Below, one piece after another: positions 52,758 through 62,591 of a stretch of DNA of 64,000 bases (within the stretch, counting starts at the first letter, position 1; each line of letters opens with the position of its first letter). This stretch comes from Phycisphaerae bacterium (GTDB lineage: Bacteria; Planctomycetota; Phycisphaerae; UBA1845): the NCBI GenBank assembly GCA_029260135.1, contig JAJDDV010000159.1, forward strand, positions 1-64,000, in the 5' to 3' direction. The position numbers were made by a program, and so were the translations under genes. Under the pieces are notes generated by a model. That model ran no database searches and was not told the origin of the DNA. It saw only the letters and a program-made list of their open reading frames with translations.

Positions 52758-53660
52758 TACACGATGCTCCCTAGCTGGTCGTCTCCCGAGTATCTGGCGC
52801 GGTCCCATCTCGCGGAGAGCATGGCCGTACTGACCTCACCACGGGAATCACCTATGCGATTCGATGTTGCGAAGGCGAAAGCGGATACGCGTGCTCGATC
52901 GGCGCGAACGTCACCCCGGAACGGTCGTTGACGCATTGTACAGCAGCCGTTGCGTACAACGCATTCACTTCTCCGTAGATCTGCGACGATTCCCCGTGGC
53001 ATGACCCTCTTCCCCATTTCAGTTGGCGTACAAGACCATGTGGTGTGGCGCTGTCCGTAAGCCTGAACCGCAACGACGGCGCCCGCATTCCACAGCGTGG
53101 CTCTTACCCATTAAGGCGATACCCCATCTACAGTATCTGGGTGACCGGTCGTACTGCGGGTATGAGCGCTTCCTTCCCTCAAACCCCAGCGCTGCCAGCC
53201 TCTGCCCGGAAGGAGGCCGCCCCCAGATTGCGGTTAACTATATCAGTTTGAGTCACAGTACTCAAGCCCCAGCGCGCGCGCATTTGCGGCCCAATCAACT
53301 GACACTTTAGGTGTCGTCCGATACGTGATTCGCTCGTGTGGCCCTGATCGCTTCCCGCTGCGGCGTCCGCACCGATAATGCGCGTTCTGCTCGGTCTTCT
53401 CCGATCACGAGATTCTTCCCGAATATCACCGAAATCCAACCAGGCCTTGGGTCGTGACTGCTGAGATCGGGAGACCGCCTGGCCGCATCCGGTCGCGCCG
53501 AGGCCCGTCCGGCGGTTATCGGCCTTGATCCAAGCCGCTAGCACACGGCCTGGTGACTCAGTGGCCACACCGACGATTCCCAGTCGATGCTGAAAAAACG
53601 CTGCGATCTTCGTTCTGAATTGACAGGCGGTGGTGCTTTCCGGCGTCTATGAGGATGATC
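52758..53660. other. Intergenic region between giant repeat gene and sigma factor gene
   Basis: About 900 bases in a divergent arrangement, so it should hold promoters for both the giant gene and the sigma operon. A near-palindrome GCATTGTAC ... GTACAACGC (about 52931-52962, one mismatch) is the only structure I noted. Several short frames exist on both strands, none with a motif or start signal. No RNA gene was recognised. Confidence 0.4.
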
Positions 53661-54254
53661 ATGGGCATGGCCCGGTTTGATAACTACGACGCGGAAGTGC
53701 CCGTGATCGAAGCGATTCGGGGAGGTGATCGATACGCCTTTTCGGAACTCGTGCGACGGCACAGCGGCTGGGTCCGAGGCGTCGTCTTTGGCGTCCTGGG
53801 AAACCGCGATGGGGTCGAGGATGTATCGCAACAGGTGTGGACGGCAGTCTGGCAACGAATCGGCGAACTGCGAGAGCCGAATCGTTGGCGCCCGTGGGTC
53901 TACCGACTGGCCAGGAACGCAGCGATCGACGCGGGCCGCGAGTGGAAGCGGCGCCGGCAGCGATTCCAGACGCTCGATGCGGAACACGCCAACGCCGAGC
54001 CTGCGAATCGACGCGAACCCGGACCCGGCGATGCACGGCGAGAATCCGGCGTTGCCGAGAAACACCGAATGGTCCTCTCGGCGGTCAAGGGGCTTCCCGC
54101 GCTCTATCGCGAACCGTTCGTGCTGCGGCATCTCAGCGGTTGGACGTACCGTGAAATCGCAGACGTCATGGGCATGCCGGTCGACTCGGTCGAGACCCGC
54201 TTGGTGCGGGCTCGCCGACTGCTTAGAGAGTCGCTACGGGACGAGGTGAAGTAA
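53661..54254 (+). CDS. ECF-type RNA polymerase sigma factor
   Basis: 197 residues from the ATG at 53661, which has GAGG (53651-53654) six bases upstream; an ATG at 53649 lacks one. Region 2 is visible as GDRYAFSELVRRHSGWV, EDVSQQVWTAVWQRI and PWVYRLARNAAID, and region 4 as LPALYREPFVLRHLSGWTYREIADVMGM-type helix-turn-helix followed by SVETRLVRARRLLRESL. There is no region 1.1 or 3, so it is an extracytoplasmic-function sigma. It is the first gene of a three-gene cluster with an anti-sigma-like membrane protein and a PDZ protein, and likely autoregulates this operon. Confidence 0.93.
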   Translation: MGMARFDNYDAEVPVIEAIRGGDRYAFSELVRRHSGWVRGVVFGVLGNRDGVEDVSQQVWTAVWQRIGELREPNRWRPWVYRLARNAAIDAGREWKRRRQRFQTLDAEHANAEPANRREPGPGDARRESGVAEKHRMVLSAVKGLPALYREPFVLRHLSGWTYREIADVMGMPVDSVETRLVRARRLLRESLRDEVK

Positions 54255-54258
54255 CGCC

Positions 54259-54840
54259 ATGGAATACGGCGAGAAAGACATTGAGAAACTGATCGGACGC
54301 CGCCTCGATGACCAGCTTAGCGAGGATGAGCAGCTTCAGCTCGATCGAGAACTCATCCGAAGTCCGGAGTCTCGGCGCCTGATGGAACGGTCGGAACAGA
54401 CCGATCACATGGCCTCCTCGGCGCTTCGTGAGGCGTTGGATGGTGGTCCGGTTGCGATCGACCTCGAGGGCTTGCCCGCTCAGCAGGGCCCATCGCCGGC
54501 GCGGACTGGAACCTGGATGTGGCGTCTCATCCCAGGGGCGATGGCCGCGGCGATGCTCGCCCTTGTGTTTTCCCGCTTCCCGCTCGCGCCTGCGCCATCG
54601 GAGCGTCCCAGGGCGAACGGGCACCAGCCGATACACAGCGTGGTTCCTGATTCGCCCTATAGATTCGGTGTCGGCAACGACGTCCCCATGCGAAGGGTCT
54701 CCACGCGGCCCAGTGTCAAACGGGCTAGCGGGCGCGATGTGCTGGGCGTGATCGGCGAGGACGGAAACATCTACTGGATCGAGGTAGACCGAAGTCGAAC
54801 CATCCGCAGGCCAAACGCCGGTCCGAAGGTCGAATTCTAG
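54259..54840 (+). CDS. Putative anti-sigma factor, single-pass membrane protein
   Basis: 193 residues, starting four bases after the sigma stop, so likely translationally coupled. An N-terminal cytoplasmic helical part (EKLIGRRLDDQLSEDEQLQL) resembles anti-sigma zinc-finger-like heads, but no HxxxCxxC is visible. One membrane helix (about residues 92-112, MWRLIPGAMAAAMLALVF) separates a periplasmic part with DVLGVIGEDGNIYWIEVD, a short beta-rich end. Assignment as anti-sigma rests on position and topology rather than a catalogued domain. Confidence 0.8.
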   Translation: MEYGEKDIEKLIGRRLDDQLSEDEQLQLDRELIRSPESRRLMERSEQTDHMASSALREALDGGPVAIDLEGLPAQQGPSPARTGTWMWRLIPGAMAAAMLALVFSRFPLAPAPSERPRANGHQPIHSVVPDSPYRFGVGNDVPMRRVSTRPSVKRASGRDVLGVIGEDGNIYWIEVDRSRTIRRPNAGPKVEF

Positions 54841-54951
54841 CGAACTGAGCACGGACGTGAACCGCGAGGATGATCCTCGCGAAGTCGAAAACGGGAACAA
54901 TGAGCGGTCCTTGCGGACGGCATGCAAAGACGGATCAAAAGGAGTAAGACG

Positions 54952-56469
54952 ATGAAGCTGTTTCTCGTAAGTCTATTGGTTGCCGGTTTCTCCCACTGGG
55001 CCGGCGATGCCGTGGCGTGCCCGAAGCACGATGGCGCCAAAGTCAAATCTCATGTGGTCAAGGTCGTCGACGAGGATGGAAACGTCAGTGCGCCGTGTGT
55101 GGTGGCTGGTAAGGCAAGGGTCGGCAAGATCGAGAAGATCGTCGCCCCCTGCGGTAGCGCCGGCATAACGAAGGTCAGTGCTCCCAACGCATTTGTCTTC
55201 GCAACGGGACCGGATGACGGCCGAAGCGATCGGAAGCGCTATGTCGTTCGCAAGAAGGGCGACGGAAAAGCCCCCGGGTGGCTCGGCGTTTCTATCGCAA
55301 ACGTTCCCGACGCGCTGGCAGCCCAGCTCGAAATCGAGGGCAAGGCCGTGATCATCCAGAACGTCGTGGATGACAGCCCCGCGGATGAAGCGGGCGTCCA
55401 GGTCCACGACATCCTGCTTTCGATCGACGGGGACACGGTCGAGGGCGATGTGAACCGGGCCGTCGAACTCGTCAAGATTCGAGCGCCCGGCGACAAGGTC
55501 AAACTCCATCTTCTCCGTGACGGCGACGACGAGAAGATCGTGGTGAGACTGGGCTCACGTGCGACGCTCGAGGCGGACAAGCTCGAATGGAAGTTCGAGA
55601 CGGCTCCCGACGCCGAGGTGGAGGACCGGGTCCGCGCACGCGGAAAAATGATGTGGCGGAGCGACGATGGCGAGTGGGTGATGAAGGACCTTGGCGATCT
55701 TGACAAGCTCAAAGAGCTACCCGAATCGATCAAGATGTTCGTGCCCAAAGCCGGCGACCGGTCCGTGCAGATCTTCAAAGACGGCGGTGTCCACAGGGTC
55801 AGGACCAAGGTCAAGAGTGACGGCGGCGTCATCGTGATCGAACAGGACGGCGATGAGGTCAGCGTTTCGCGCGTCGACGAGCACGGCGACGAGGTGGAAA
55901 TGACCTACGAGAATATGGATGAACTGCTCGAGGCGGACGAGGAGGCATACGGCCTGCTCAAGGACTCGACGAGCACGATGGTCCATATCGACGTTGATGG
56001 GATCGGCGAGATCTTGACCGACATCGATTTCGACGACCTGGACATCGAACTCCCCGAGTTCAAGTTCGATTTCAAGTTCGACGCCGACGAGTTGAAGGAG
56101 CATGTGGAAGACTGGCAGGCGCACCTCGAGGAGAGCCTCGGTGCAGCCAAGGACGCGCACGAACATGCTATGGACGAGTTCCATGTCTTGCTCGAAGAGT
56201 GGAACGAGAAGAAGGACTCCGGCGAGCTGAAAAAGGCGCTGCCCCACTTCATCTGGAAGGGAAAGGGCGGACCGGGCTTGAATACCTTCAAGATCGGTAA
56301 GCCGAAGCATTCGTTCGAGGTTCGAACCGACGGAACGATCGAGGTTCGCATACGCAAGGGCGATTCCGAACTCGTGCAACTGTTTGAAGACGCTCGCGAC
56401 CTGCGACGCAGAAACCCCGACCTGCACGAAACGTACGAAGACCTGATGGAGGTGGAAGAAGACGAGTAG
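54952..56469 (+). CDS. Secreted PDZ-domain protein of the sigma-factor operon
   Basis: 505 residues from 54952, with AAAAGGAG upstream; signal peptide MKLFLVSLLVAGFSHWAG, cleavage near DAVA|CP. A PDZ domain spans about residues 100-195 (PGWLGVSIANVPD, VIIQNVVDDSPADEAGVQ, DILLSIDGDTV), with the carboxylate-binding loop WLGVSIA. The remainder is acidic and helical, with DFDDLDIELPEF and a long AHLEESLGAAKDAHEHAMDE-type coil, and ends in an acidic tail EVEEDE. There is no protease triad before the PDZ, so it is not a DegP/DegS enzyme. It may present or sense misfolded C-termini for the sigma pathway. A terminator lies 70 bases downstream. Confidence 0.85.
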   Translation: MKLFLVSLLVAGFSHWAGDAVACPKHDGAKVKSHVVKVVDEDGNVSAPCVVAGKARVGKIEKIVAPCGSAGITKVSAPNAFVFATGPDDGRSDRKRYVVRKKGDGKAPGWLGVSIANVPDALAAQLEIEGKAVIIQNVVDDSPADEAGVQVHDILLSIDGDTVEGDVNRAVELVKIRAPGDKVKLHLLRDGDDEKIVVRLGSRATLEADKLEWKFETAPDAEVEDRVRARGKMMWRSDDGEWVMKDLGDLDKLKELPESIKMFVPKAGDRSVQIFKDGGVHRVRTKVKSDGGVIVIEQDGDEVSVSRVDEHGDEVEMTYENMDELLEADEEAYGLLKDSTSTMVHIDVDGIGEILTDIDFDDLDIELPEFKFDFKFDADELKEHVEDWQAHLEESLGAAKDAHEHAMDEFHVLLEEWNEKKDSGELKKALPHFIWKGKGGPGLNTFKIGKPKHSFEVRTDGTIEVRIRKGDSELVQLFEDARDLRRRNPDLHETYEDLMEVEEDE

Positions 56470-56538
56470 ACCCCATCCATCCGCATTGAGACGGTGTTTG
56501 CCCGGTGCCGCTTAGGCACCGCAGGCGAACGAAAACTC

Positions 56539-56580
56539 AACCGGCGACAGGCTCGATTCCGAGTGTGTCGCCGGTTTTTT
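56539..56580 (+). terminator. Rho-independent terminator of the sigma operon
   Basis: Stem AACCGGCGACA (56539-56549) / TGTCGCCGGTT (56566-56576) is perfect over 11 bp. The loop folds further as CTCG/CGAG, and TTTTTT (56575-56580) follows. Confidence 0.93.
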
Positions 56581-56903
56581 GATCGCCCGCCGACGACGCG
56601 ACGAGTTCCGGTACCTCGCGCGGAGCGCGTGCGCCGTCCGAGGCGCGCAGACTCCGAAGTGAGCGCGGGGACGGATCGACGAACGCAGAAACAAAGCGGC
56701 TCTTACCTTTTGTACATGAGGTTTCCTTTTTGCCAAGGCAACCTCATGTACACCTTCGGTCCGGTAGGGCCACGCGCCGCCGGCGATTTCTTCCTTGATC
56801 CGGCGGCTCTGATCGATTATGCTACACGCTCGGTAGGGCCGTATCCGCGGGGTCGGGTCTCATTCGTAGGCGAAGGTCGTGTTTGTTCTAGCCTGGGGTG
56901 GTT
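56581..56903. other. Leader region of the dehydrogenase/cytochrome gene
   Basis: 323 bases between the terminator and the dehydrogenase gene. It contains a perfect 13-bp inverted repeat (listed separately) and two CGGTAGGGCC copies (near 56761 and 56831). No gene is supported. Confidence 0.5.
56711..56752. repeat. Perfect 13-bp inverted repeat
   Basis: TGTACATGAGGTT (56711-56723) is the exact reverse complement of AACCTCATGTACA (56740-56752), with a 16-base spacer that itself contains CCTT/AAGG. It lies 150 bases upstream of the dehydrogenase start. There is no T tract after it, so an operator, attenuator or mobile-element end is more likely than a terminator. Confidence 0.8.
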
Positions 56904-59900
56904 ATGGAAAACGGTATGAAGCGGTCGAGAGTTCTTGTCGCATCGGGCATGGTTTTCGCACTTGGCATGGCCGTTTGGAGCAGCGCTCGAAGCCCTGCCC
57001 AGGTGGCCAGCACCCGTTCGCAAACACTGAATCGCGGAACCATCACGCTCTTACTCGATGAACATGCCGTTACCGCCATCGGACTATCGGTCGCCCCGCC
57101 TCGAGACAAGGCGAGGGGAACGACCCGATTCGAGGTCGACTTTGCGCTGGAGTCTGCGGCGCCGGAGTTGCGTCCAGCGGGGGTCGTGGGAGCTCTGGAA
57201 GTCTCCCCGGATTCCGTGTTGCGGACGCGCGGTGCCATCGTACTGGCACATGGCGGTCGCCCGTTTGCCATCGTGGATCCGACCCTTCGGCGCGACCCCG
57301 ACGGCCGGTGGATCGTGACGACCGGTCGCGGTACGCCACCGGTTGACATGGCGGTCCTCGATCTTGGCGATGTGAGGGTCGAAACGCGCAAGGCGGCGGA
57401 GCGCGTCCGCGCGTTTGCGGATGTCATGGTGTCGGAGGGCCTTGCGGAATCACTCGGTGCCCCAGGCGTGGCAGGAGAATGGATCGGGCGAATTCAGCTG
57501 GACTGGGACGACGCGGAGAACACCGGGGTCGCGGATCTGACGCCGCTTCCGGACCAGAAACCGTCGGCGGTCGTCCTCGACGAAATGGCGGTAGCCCCGG
57601 GACCGGACGTTATCGTCGGCGAGATGCCCGACATCGACAACTACGGAACCGTCGGCGCTGTCGCCGCCTTCGCGGTCGGGACAATCTCCTGCAACGCGGG
57701 TACCCAGACCCTGAACTGGGTGTCGAGCACGAACCAACACCCCGTGATCGGCCAGAACCTGTTCCGCCTGAAAGACGGCCGATTCGAGCAGATCGGACAA
57801 GCGTGGGTCAAACACGGCTTTGCGACGATTAACGGTAACGTCTGCGGATTCGGATGTCAGGATCCCGGAAGCAGCAGCATTCTCGGCGTGGGCTGTTCCG
57901 ACCCCTACAGCGCCGGTTTGAACGGAGCCCAGTACTTGCTTGGCCCCAAGTCCGAAATCAATCCGTTCACGGGCGAGTTTCCTTATCCGCCCATTCTGGA
58001 TCCGGCGACGGCGGCGGTGACCGGCCGGCGACTGCAGGTCTTTGAAAGCGAACTCTCGCCCCAGCAGCAGGGCGGCGGAGAGTATTTCATCGAAGGGCAT
58101 TACATCACGGCGGACGATTCGACCGCCGGGAACCAAGCCAACAACGCGTCGTATCGACCCGTCGACGTGTCCTTCAATGCCGCCTTCAGCCAGTGGGAGT
58201 TGGCACCGACCGGAATCACCCAACGAGAGAAGCCGGCGATTCGTGCCTGGCGAGACCAGGATCCGTCCGTCTTGCAGACTGACATCACACTCCCGCACGA
58301 CGGCTTGATGATTCTGGGTGCGAAAGCGACAGACATCGGAGGGGGACTGTGGCAATACGAATACGCGCTGCAGAACCTGAACTCCGATCGATCCGCAGGT
58401 TCATTTCGCGTCCCCGTCGATGTGACGACAACGGTCTCGGCGGTCGGTTTCAAGGACGTCGAATACCACAGCGGAGAAGTGTACAACGAGACCGACTGGA
58501 ATGTGCTGACGACCAGCGGAGCCGTGACATGGTCGACGGTAGACCACGCGGTCAATCCAAACGCCAATGCACTGCGATGGGGAACGCTCTACAATTACCG
58601 GTTCCAGGCCGACGCGCCACCGCAGACAACCTCGGTGACAATCGGTCTCTTCAAGCCCGGGACGCCGTCCACGGTCAACGTGACCACGACCGGTCCCACC
58701 ATCGGTATGGCTGACTGCAACACCAACGGCATCGAGGACAGCGTCGATATCGCAAACGGAACGAGTCGCGACTGCAACGGCAACGTCGTGCCCGATGAGT
58801 GCGAGATCTTCCCCACGACGCCGATCACCGCCATCCCCGTCGTGACCGGTCTGTCGCAGCCGGTGTACTTGACCGCGATTCCGAGCGATCCGGACCGGTT
58901 GATCGTGGTCGAGCAGGCTGGTCGGCTCAGGCTCGTTCGAGGCTCTACGGTGTTTCCGACACCGTTCCTGGACATCAGTTCGATCGTACTGTCAGGAGGG
59001 GAACAGGGTCTTCTCAGCGTCGCGTTCCATCCCGACTACAACGTCAACGGGTTCTTCTATGTCAACTACACGAACACCTCGGGCAACACGGTCATCGCGC
59101 AATACAGCGTCTCCGCCGGGGATCCCGAGGTCGCCGATCCGGGCAGCGCCGTGATTCTGAAGACGATCGTTCAGCCCTTCGCCAATCACAACGGCGGACA
59201 GTTGCAGTTCGGTCCGGACGGCTTTCTCTACGTCGGAATGGGCGACGGTGGCGACGGCAACGATCCGTTGAACCATGGACAGAACACGAGTTCGCTCCTG
59301 GGCAAGATGCTGCGGCTCGATGTCGACAACCCGCCCACATACATCCCCGCAAGTAACCCGTTTGTCGGTCCCGGTGCGCCGCTCGACGAGATCTGGGCCA
59401 CGGGCCTGCGCAACCCCTGGCGGTTCAGCTTCGATTCGATGACCGGTGATCTCTTCATTGCCGATGTCGGGCAATCGGCGCAGGAGGAAATCGATTGGCA
59501 GCCGGCATCCAGCACCGGCTCAGAGAATTACGGCTGGCGCTGTATGGAAGGAGATGCGTGTACCGGCCTGACCGGTTGCACGTGCAATGATCCCACTTTG
59601 ACCCTGCCCATCTTGTCGTACGATCACTCGGCCGGCGACTGCTCCATTACCGGTGGGTATGTCTACCGCGGGTGTGCGATACCGGATCTCGCGGGAACCT
59701 ACTTCTACGCCGATTACTGCTCCGGATTCATCGGTTCGTTCCGTACCGTCAACGGCGTCGTCACAGACCCTCAGAATAGAACCGCCGAGCTCACGCCGGC
59801 GGGGGGCGCGATCGACTTTATCACTTCGTTCGGCGAGGACAGCGCGGGTGAGCTATACATCATCAGTCACGGGGGAACGATCTACCGAATCGAACCAAAC

Positions 59901-62027
59901 ACCTCCCCGCCGCCGGTCTGCGGAAACAACGTCGTCGAGACGGGCGAAACATGCGACGACGGAAACACGACACCGGGCGACGGCTGTGACGCAAACTGTC
60001 AGACAGAGACCGGAGGCAACAACGACAACTGTGCAGACGCGACCAGTGTTTCCGAGGGGACCTTCCCGTTCGACAATTCCGGCGCCACGACCGACGGCCC
60101 GGACGAACCGACCGCGTGCAACTTCTTTGGATTCACCCAGGTTGCGTCGGACCTCTGGTATCGGTACACACCCACCTGCACCGGAACCGCAACCATCAGT
60201 CTCTGCGGTAGCGGTTTCGACACGAAACTGGCGGTCTACCCCGACGACGTCTGCCCAACCACGGCGGGGGCGATAGCGTGCAATGACGACGCGTGTGCCA
60301 CGCAGTCGGAGCTTGCCGTGTCCGTCAACGCGTGCGGGTCGGTGTTGGTTCGCGTGGGCAGCTATCAATCGGCACAGGGTGCCGGCACGATGACCATCTC
60401 CTGTCAGCCCAGCGGTGCCATAACCGACTGCAATGGAAACGGCATTGACGATGCAGCCGACATCGCCTGTGGACCGAGCGCCGACGTCAACGGAAACGGT
60501 GTCCCCGACGAGTGCGAAAGCCCCGGCGACGCGATGCGCGGCGGACGACTCTACGATCGCTGGTGGACCGAGATCTTCGCTGCTGCGCCGACGACCGATC
60601 ATCCACTGTGGGCGTATCGTCCCGATCCCGTCAGCAATACGCGAACCGGCTCTGCCACCTGGCGGTGCAAGGAATGTCACGCCTGGGATTACAGGGGAGT
60701 CGACGGCGCCTACGGAACCGGAACACATCGAACCGGATTCCCCGGTGTGCTGGGGACGACACTTGATGGCACCGCGATCTTCACGCTGCTCAAGGATCCT
60801 CCCAACAACGGCGGCGGTCCAGGCGTTCTGAACGGTCACGACTATGGTATGGTGCTCTTGGATACCGAGATCAATGACCTCGTGGCGTTCGTTCTCTCCG
60901 GTGTCATCGACCAAAGCCCCTACATCGATTCGGTCACCAAAGAATTCTTCGGTGATCCCCTGCAAGGAGAGACCCACTATACATCCAGCGGAAGCATCAC
61001 CTGCATCACCTGCCACGGTTCCGACGGTACTTCGATCAACTTCGGCACCATCGATGCGCCGGAATACGTCGGAACCGTCGCCGTCAACAACCCGTGGGAA
61101 CTGATGCACAAGATCCGCGTCGGACAACCCGGTACGTCGATGCCGAGCTGGACCGCCGAGGGTGGAGACGACCAGGGCGTGGCCGACATTGGTAGATACG
61201 CCCAGCTCAACTTCCCCGTGGAGTGTGTTCTTCATTCGCAGTGCGATGACGGCGTCCCCTGCACCGACGACGTCTGCTCGGCCGCAGGCCGCTGTGAGGC
61301 GTGGCCCAACGACTTCCTCTGCGCGGAGGACGGACTGTTCTGCAACGGTCCGGAGATCTGCGACGCCCTGCTCGGGTGCGCCAGCGCGGGGAATCCGTGC
61401 GCCGATCCCGCCGAGTGCGACGAAACCGGTGACCATTGCGGCTGCACGACCCCGGTAGTCTGGGCAGCCGGCTCGCGCTACGTCGCGGTGGAAACCGGAT
61501 CGTTGGATCCCGCTACGGCTTTCGCGCTGGTGGTCACGCCGGACTGCCTCGGCGCCCAGCAAAAATACGTCGGCGCTCCGACCGGTCCGGAAAACATCGC
61601 CATGTTGATCGACAATGCTGCCGCCGCAGCCTACCTCACCCCGGCCCAGTGGGGCGCGGTGGTCTTCGTGTCCGGTTTGGATGTCGTTCCGAATCAGTCC
61701 TACCTGGTGCAGGCGGATTGCGGGGCACCTGGATCCGCCAGCCTGACCGTTGCGTCCTCCGCAGCTACGGCTGTGCTCGGTGATGTGGTCGGTGCGTTTG
61801 ACGGAGCGTCGTGGGCGCTGCCGGACGGTGCCGTCACGGTGCTGGACCTCACCGCCGTGGTCGAGGCTTTCGGCCATCAGCCCACCGCGCCGGCCATCTA
61901 CGCCGCCGACATTTTCTTGTGCGACGTGGATCGCACCGTCAGCACGTTGGACTTCGTGGCTGTCATCGACGGCTTCCAGGGATTGACGTATTCGCAGTCC
62001 TCACAGTGCCCGACGCCGTGTCCGTGA
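56904..62027 (+). CDS. Secreted glucose/sorbosone dehydrogenase-di-heme cytochrome c fusion with dockerin-like end
   Basis: 1,707 residues. Signal MKRSRVLVASGMVFALG, from either 56904 or 56916. About 570 residues of unassigned beta-rich sequence are followed by a DCNTNG...PDECE repeat. The GSDH beta-propeller spans about 641-997 (ERVVEQAGR-like RLIVVEQAGRLRLV, FHPDYNVNGFFYV, HNGGQLQFGPDGFLYVGMGD, GLRNPWRFSFD). Then come a CGNNVVETGETCDDGN module, a ~130-residue Cys domain, a second DCNGNG repeat and a cytochrome c part with two CxxCH heme sites (CKECH at 1255, CITCH at 1367) and a MPSW Met ligand candidate. A Cys-rich module and a C-terminal EF-hand-like module ending CPTPCP close it. Likely oxidises sugars outside the cell and passes electrons internally to heme. 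Confidence 0.93.
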   Translation: MENGMKRSRVLVASGMVFALGMAVWSSARSPAQVASTRSQTLNRGTITLLLDEHAVTAIGLSVAPPRDKARGTTRFEVDFALESAAPELRPAGVVGALEVSPDSVLRTRGAIVLAHGGRPFAIVDPTLRRDPDGRWIVTTGRGTPPVDMAVLDLGDVRVETRKAAERVRAFADVMVSEGLAESLGAPGVAGEWIGRIQLDWDDAENTGVADLTPLPDQKPSAVVLDEMAVAPGPDVIVGEMPDIDNYGTVGAVAAFAVGTISCNAGTQTLNWVSSTNQHPVIGQNLFRLKDGRFEQIGQAWVKHGFATINGNVCGFGCQDPGSSSILGVGCSDPYSAGLNGAQYLLGPKSEINPFTGEFPYPPILDPATAAVTGRRLQVFESELSPQQQGGGEYFIEGHYITADDSTAGNQANNASYRPVDVSFNAAFSQWELAPTGITQREKPAIRAWRDQDPSVLQTDITLPHDGLMILGAKATDIGGGLWQYEYALQNLNSDRSAGSFRVPVDVTTTVSAVGFKDVEYHSGEVYNETDWNVLTTSGAVTWSTVDHAVNPNANALRWGTLYNYRFQADAPPQTTSVTIGLFKPGTPSTVNVTTTGPTIGMADCNTNGIEDSVDIANGTSRDCNGNVVPDECEIFPTTPITAIPVVTGLSQPVYLTAIPSDPDRLIVVEQAGRLRLVRGSTVFPTPFLDISSIVLSGGEQGLLSVAFHPDYNVNGFFYVNYTNTSGNTVIAQYSVSAGDPEVADPGSAVILKTIVQPFANHNGGQLQFGPDGFLYVGMGDGGDGNDPLNHGQNTSSLLGKMLRLDVDNPPTYIPASNPFVGPGAPLDEIWATGLRNPWRFSFDSMTGDLFIADVGQSAQEEIDWQPASSTGSENYGWRCMEGDACTGLTGCTCNDPTLTLPILSYDHSAGDCSITGGYVYRGCAIPDLAGTYFYADYCSGFIGSFRTVNGVVTDPQNRTAELTPAGGAIDFITSFGEDSAGELYIISHGGTIYRIEPNTSPPPVCGNNVVETGETCDDGNTTPGDGCDANCQTETGGNNDNCADATSVSEGTFPFDNSGATTDGPDEPTACNFFGFTQVASDLWYRYTPTCTGTATISLCGSGFDTKLAVYPDDVCPTTAGAIACNDDACATQSELAVSVNACGSVLVRVGSYQSAQGAGTMTISCQPSGAITDCNGNGIDDAADIACGPSADVNGNGVPDECESPGDAMRGGRLYDRWWTEIFAAAPTTDHPLWAYRPDPVSNTRTGSATWRCKECHAWDYRGVDGAYGTGTHRTGFPGVLGTTLDGTAIFTLLKDPPNNGGGPGVLNGHDYGMVLLDTEINDLVAFVLSGVIDQSPYIDSVTKEFFGDPLQGETHYTSSGSITCITCHGSDGTSINFGTIDAPEYVGTVAVNNPWELMHKIRVGQPGTSMPSWTAEGGDDQGVADIGRYAQLNFPVECVLHSQCDDGVPCTDDVCSAAGRCEAWPNDFLCAEDGLFCNGPEICDALLGCASAGNPCADPAECDETGDHCGCTTPVVWAAGSRYVAVETGSLDPATAFALVVTPDCLGAQQKYVGAPTGPENIAMLIDNAAAAAYLTPAQWGAVVFVSGLDVVPNQSYLVQADCGAPGSASLTVASSAATAVLGDVVGAFDGASWALPDGAVTVLDLTAVVEAFGHQPTAPAIYAADIFLCDVDRTVSTLDFVAVIDGFQGLTYSQSSQCPTPCP

Positions 62028-62591
62028 TCAGGTGATGGCATAAACTGTTGCGTTCGTTCGGTCTGCTAATAGGTCTGCAACTATGCTTCGGTGGCAGTCT
62101 TCATGAGTCCGCTCATAGCAGAGTAGAGCGATCGTCTTTGCTTTGGCAACGCTTGCCAGCCTGTCCAGCGCATCTGTCCGATTCCGACGCGCAAAGTCTC
62201 GGAAGCGGCGGCGAAACTCGGAAATGTCTCCCGTTCCGCGGAGCCGCGCACGCTGATGCTCGGTGGATCCCAGTCGAGTCCACGACTCGTATGATATCCC
62301 TACCGAGTTGCAGAGCTGTTCGAGCGAGGCCTTTCGGAAGTCTGCCTTTCGCGACATGGGTCGCTCGCGCACGTCCACGAGTAGCTCAACGCCAGCGTCA
62401 CGAAGTCGATCAATGAGTTCCTGGCCATCGCGGCGCTCGTAACCGATCGTATAGACTTTCGTGCCGTTGCCGTCTCGCACTGGGCGGTGCAGTGAATCGG
62501 CTTGGCTGCATGTGCCATCAATCCCGAACGCGCTCAGCGCTTGAGCGGCTTGGGCGCGTCTAGCCGCCAAACGGTCACCAGAGGTACTCAT
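62028..62591 (-). CDS. DUF488 family protein
   Basis: 187 residues, from 62591, where it overlaps the upstream gene by 17 bases. The family pattern is clear: KVYTIGYERRDGQELIDRL, the VELLVDVRERPMSRKADFRK block, SYESWTRLGS and near the end IALLCYERTHEDCHRSIVA with the LCYE and CHR motifs. DUF488 proteins are small cytoplasmic proteins of unknown activity, often in defence or DNA-modification neighbourhoods; a nucleic-acid or nucleotide role has been suggested. The N-terminal ~45 residues are extra. It is coupled to the preceding gene. Confidence 0.88.
   Translation of the reverse strand: MSTSGDRLAARRAQAAQALSAFGIDGTCSQADSLHRPVRDGNGTKVYTIGYERRDGQELIDRLRDAGVELLVDVRERPMSRKADFRKASLEQLCNSVGISYESWTRLGSTEHQRARLRGTGDISEFRRRFRDFARRNRTDALDRLASVAKAKTIALLCYERTHEDCHRSIVADLLADRTNATVYAIT

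Noticed and set aside
52931-52962. Near-palindrome with a TTGACG just before it as promoter/operator
   Set aside because: No acceptable -10 at normal spacing and one mismatch in the arms; too weak to call.
59853-61877. 674-codon minus-strand frame
   Set aside because: Shadow of the dehydrogenase/cytochrome gene; contains no motif, while the plus strand has CxxCH sites and propeller repeats.
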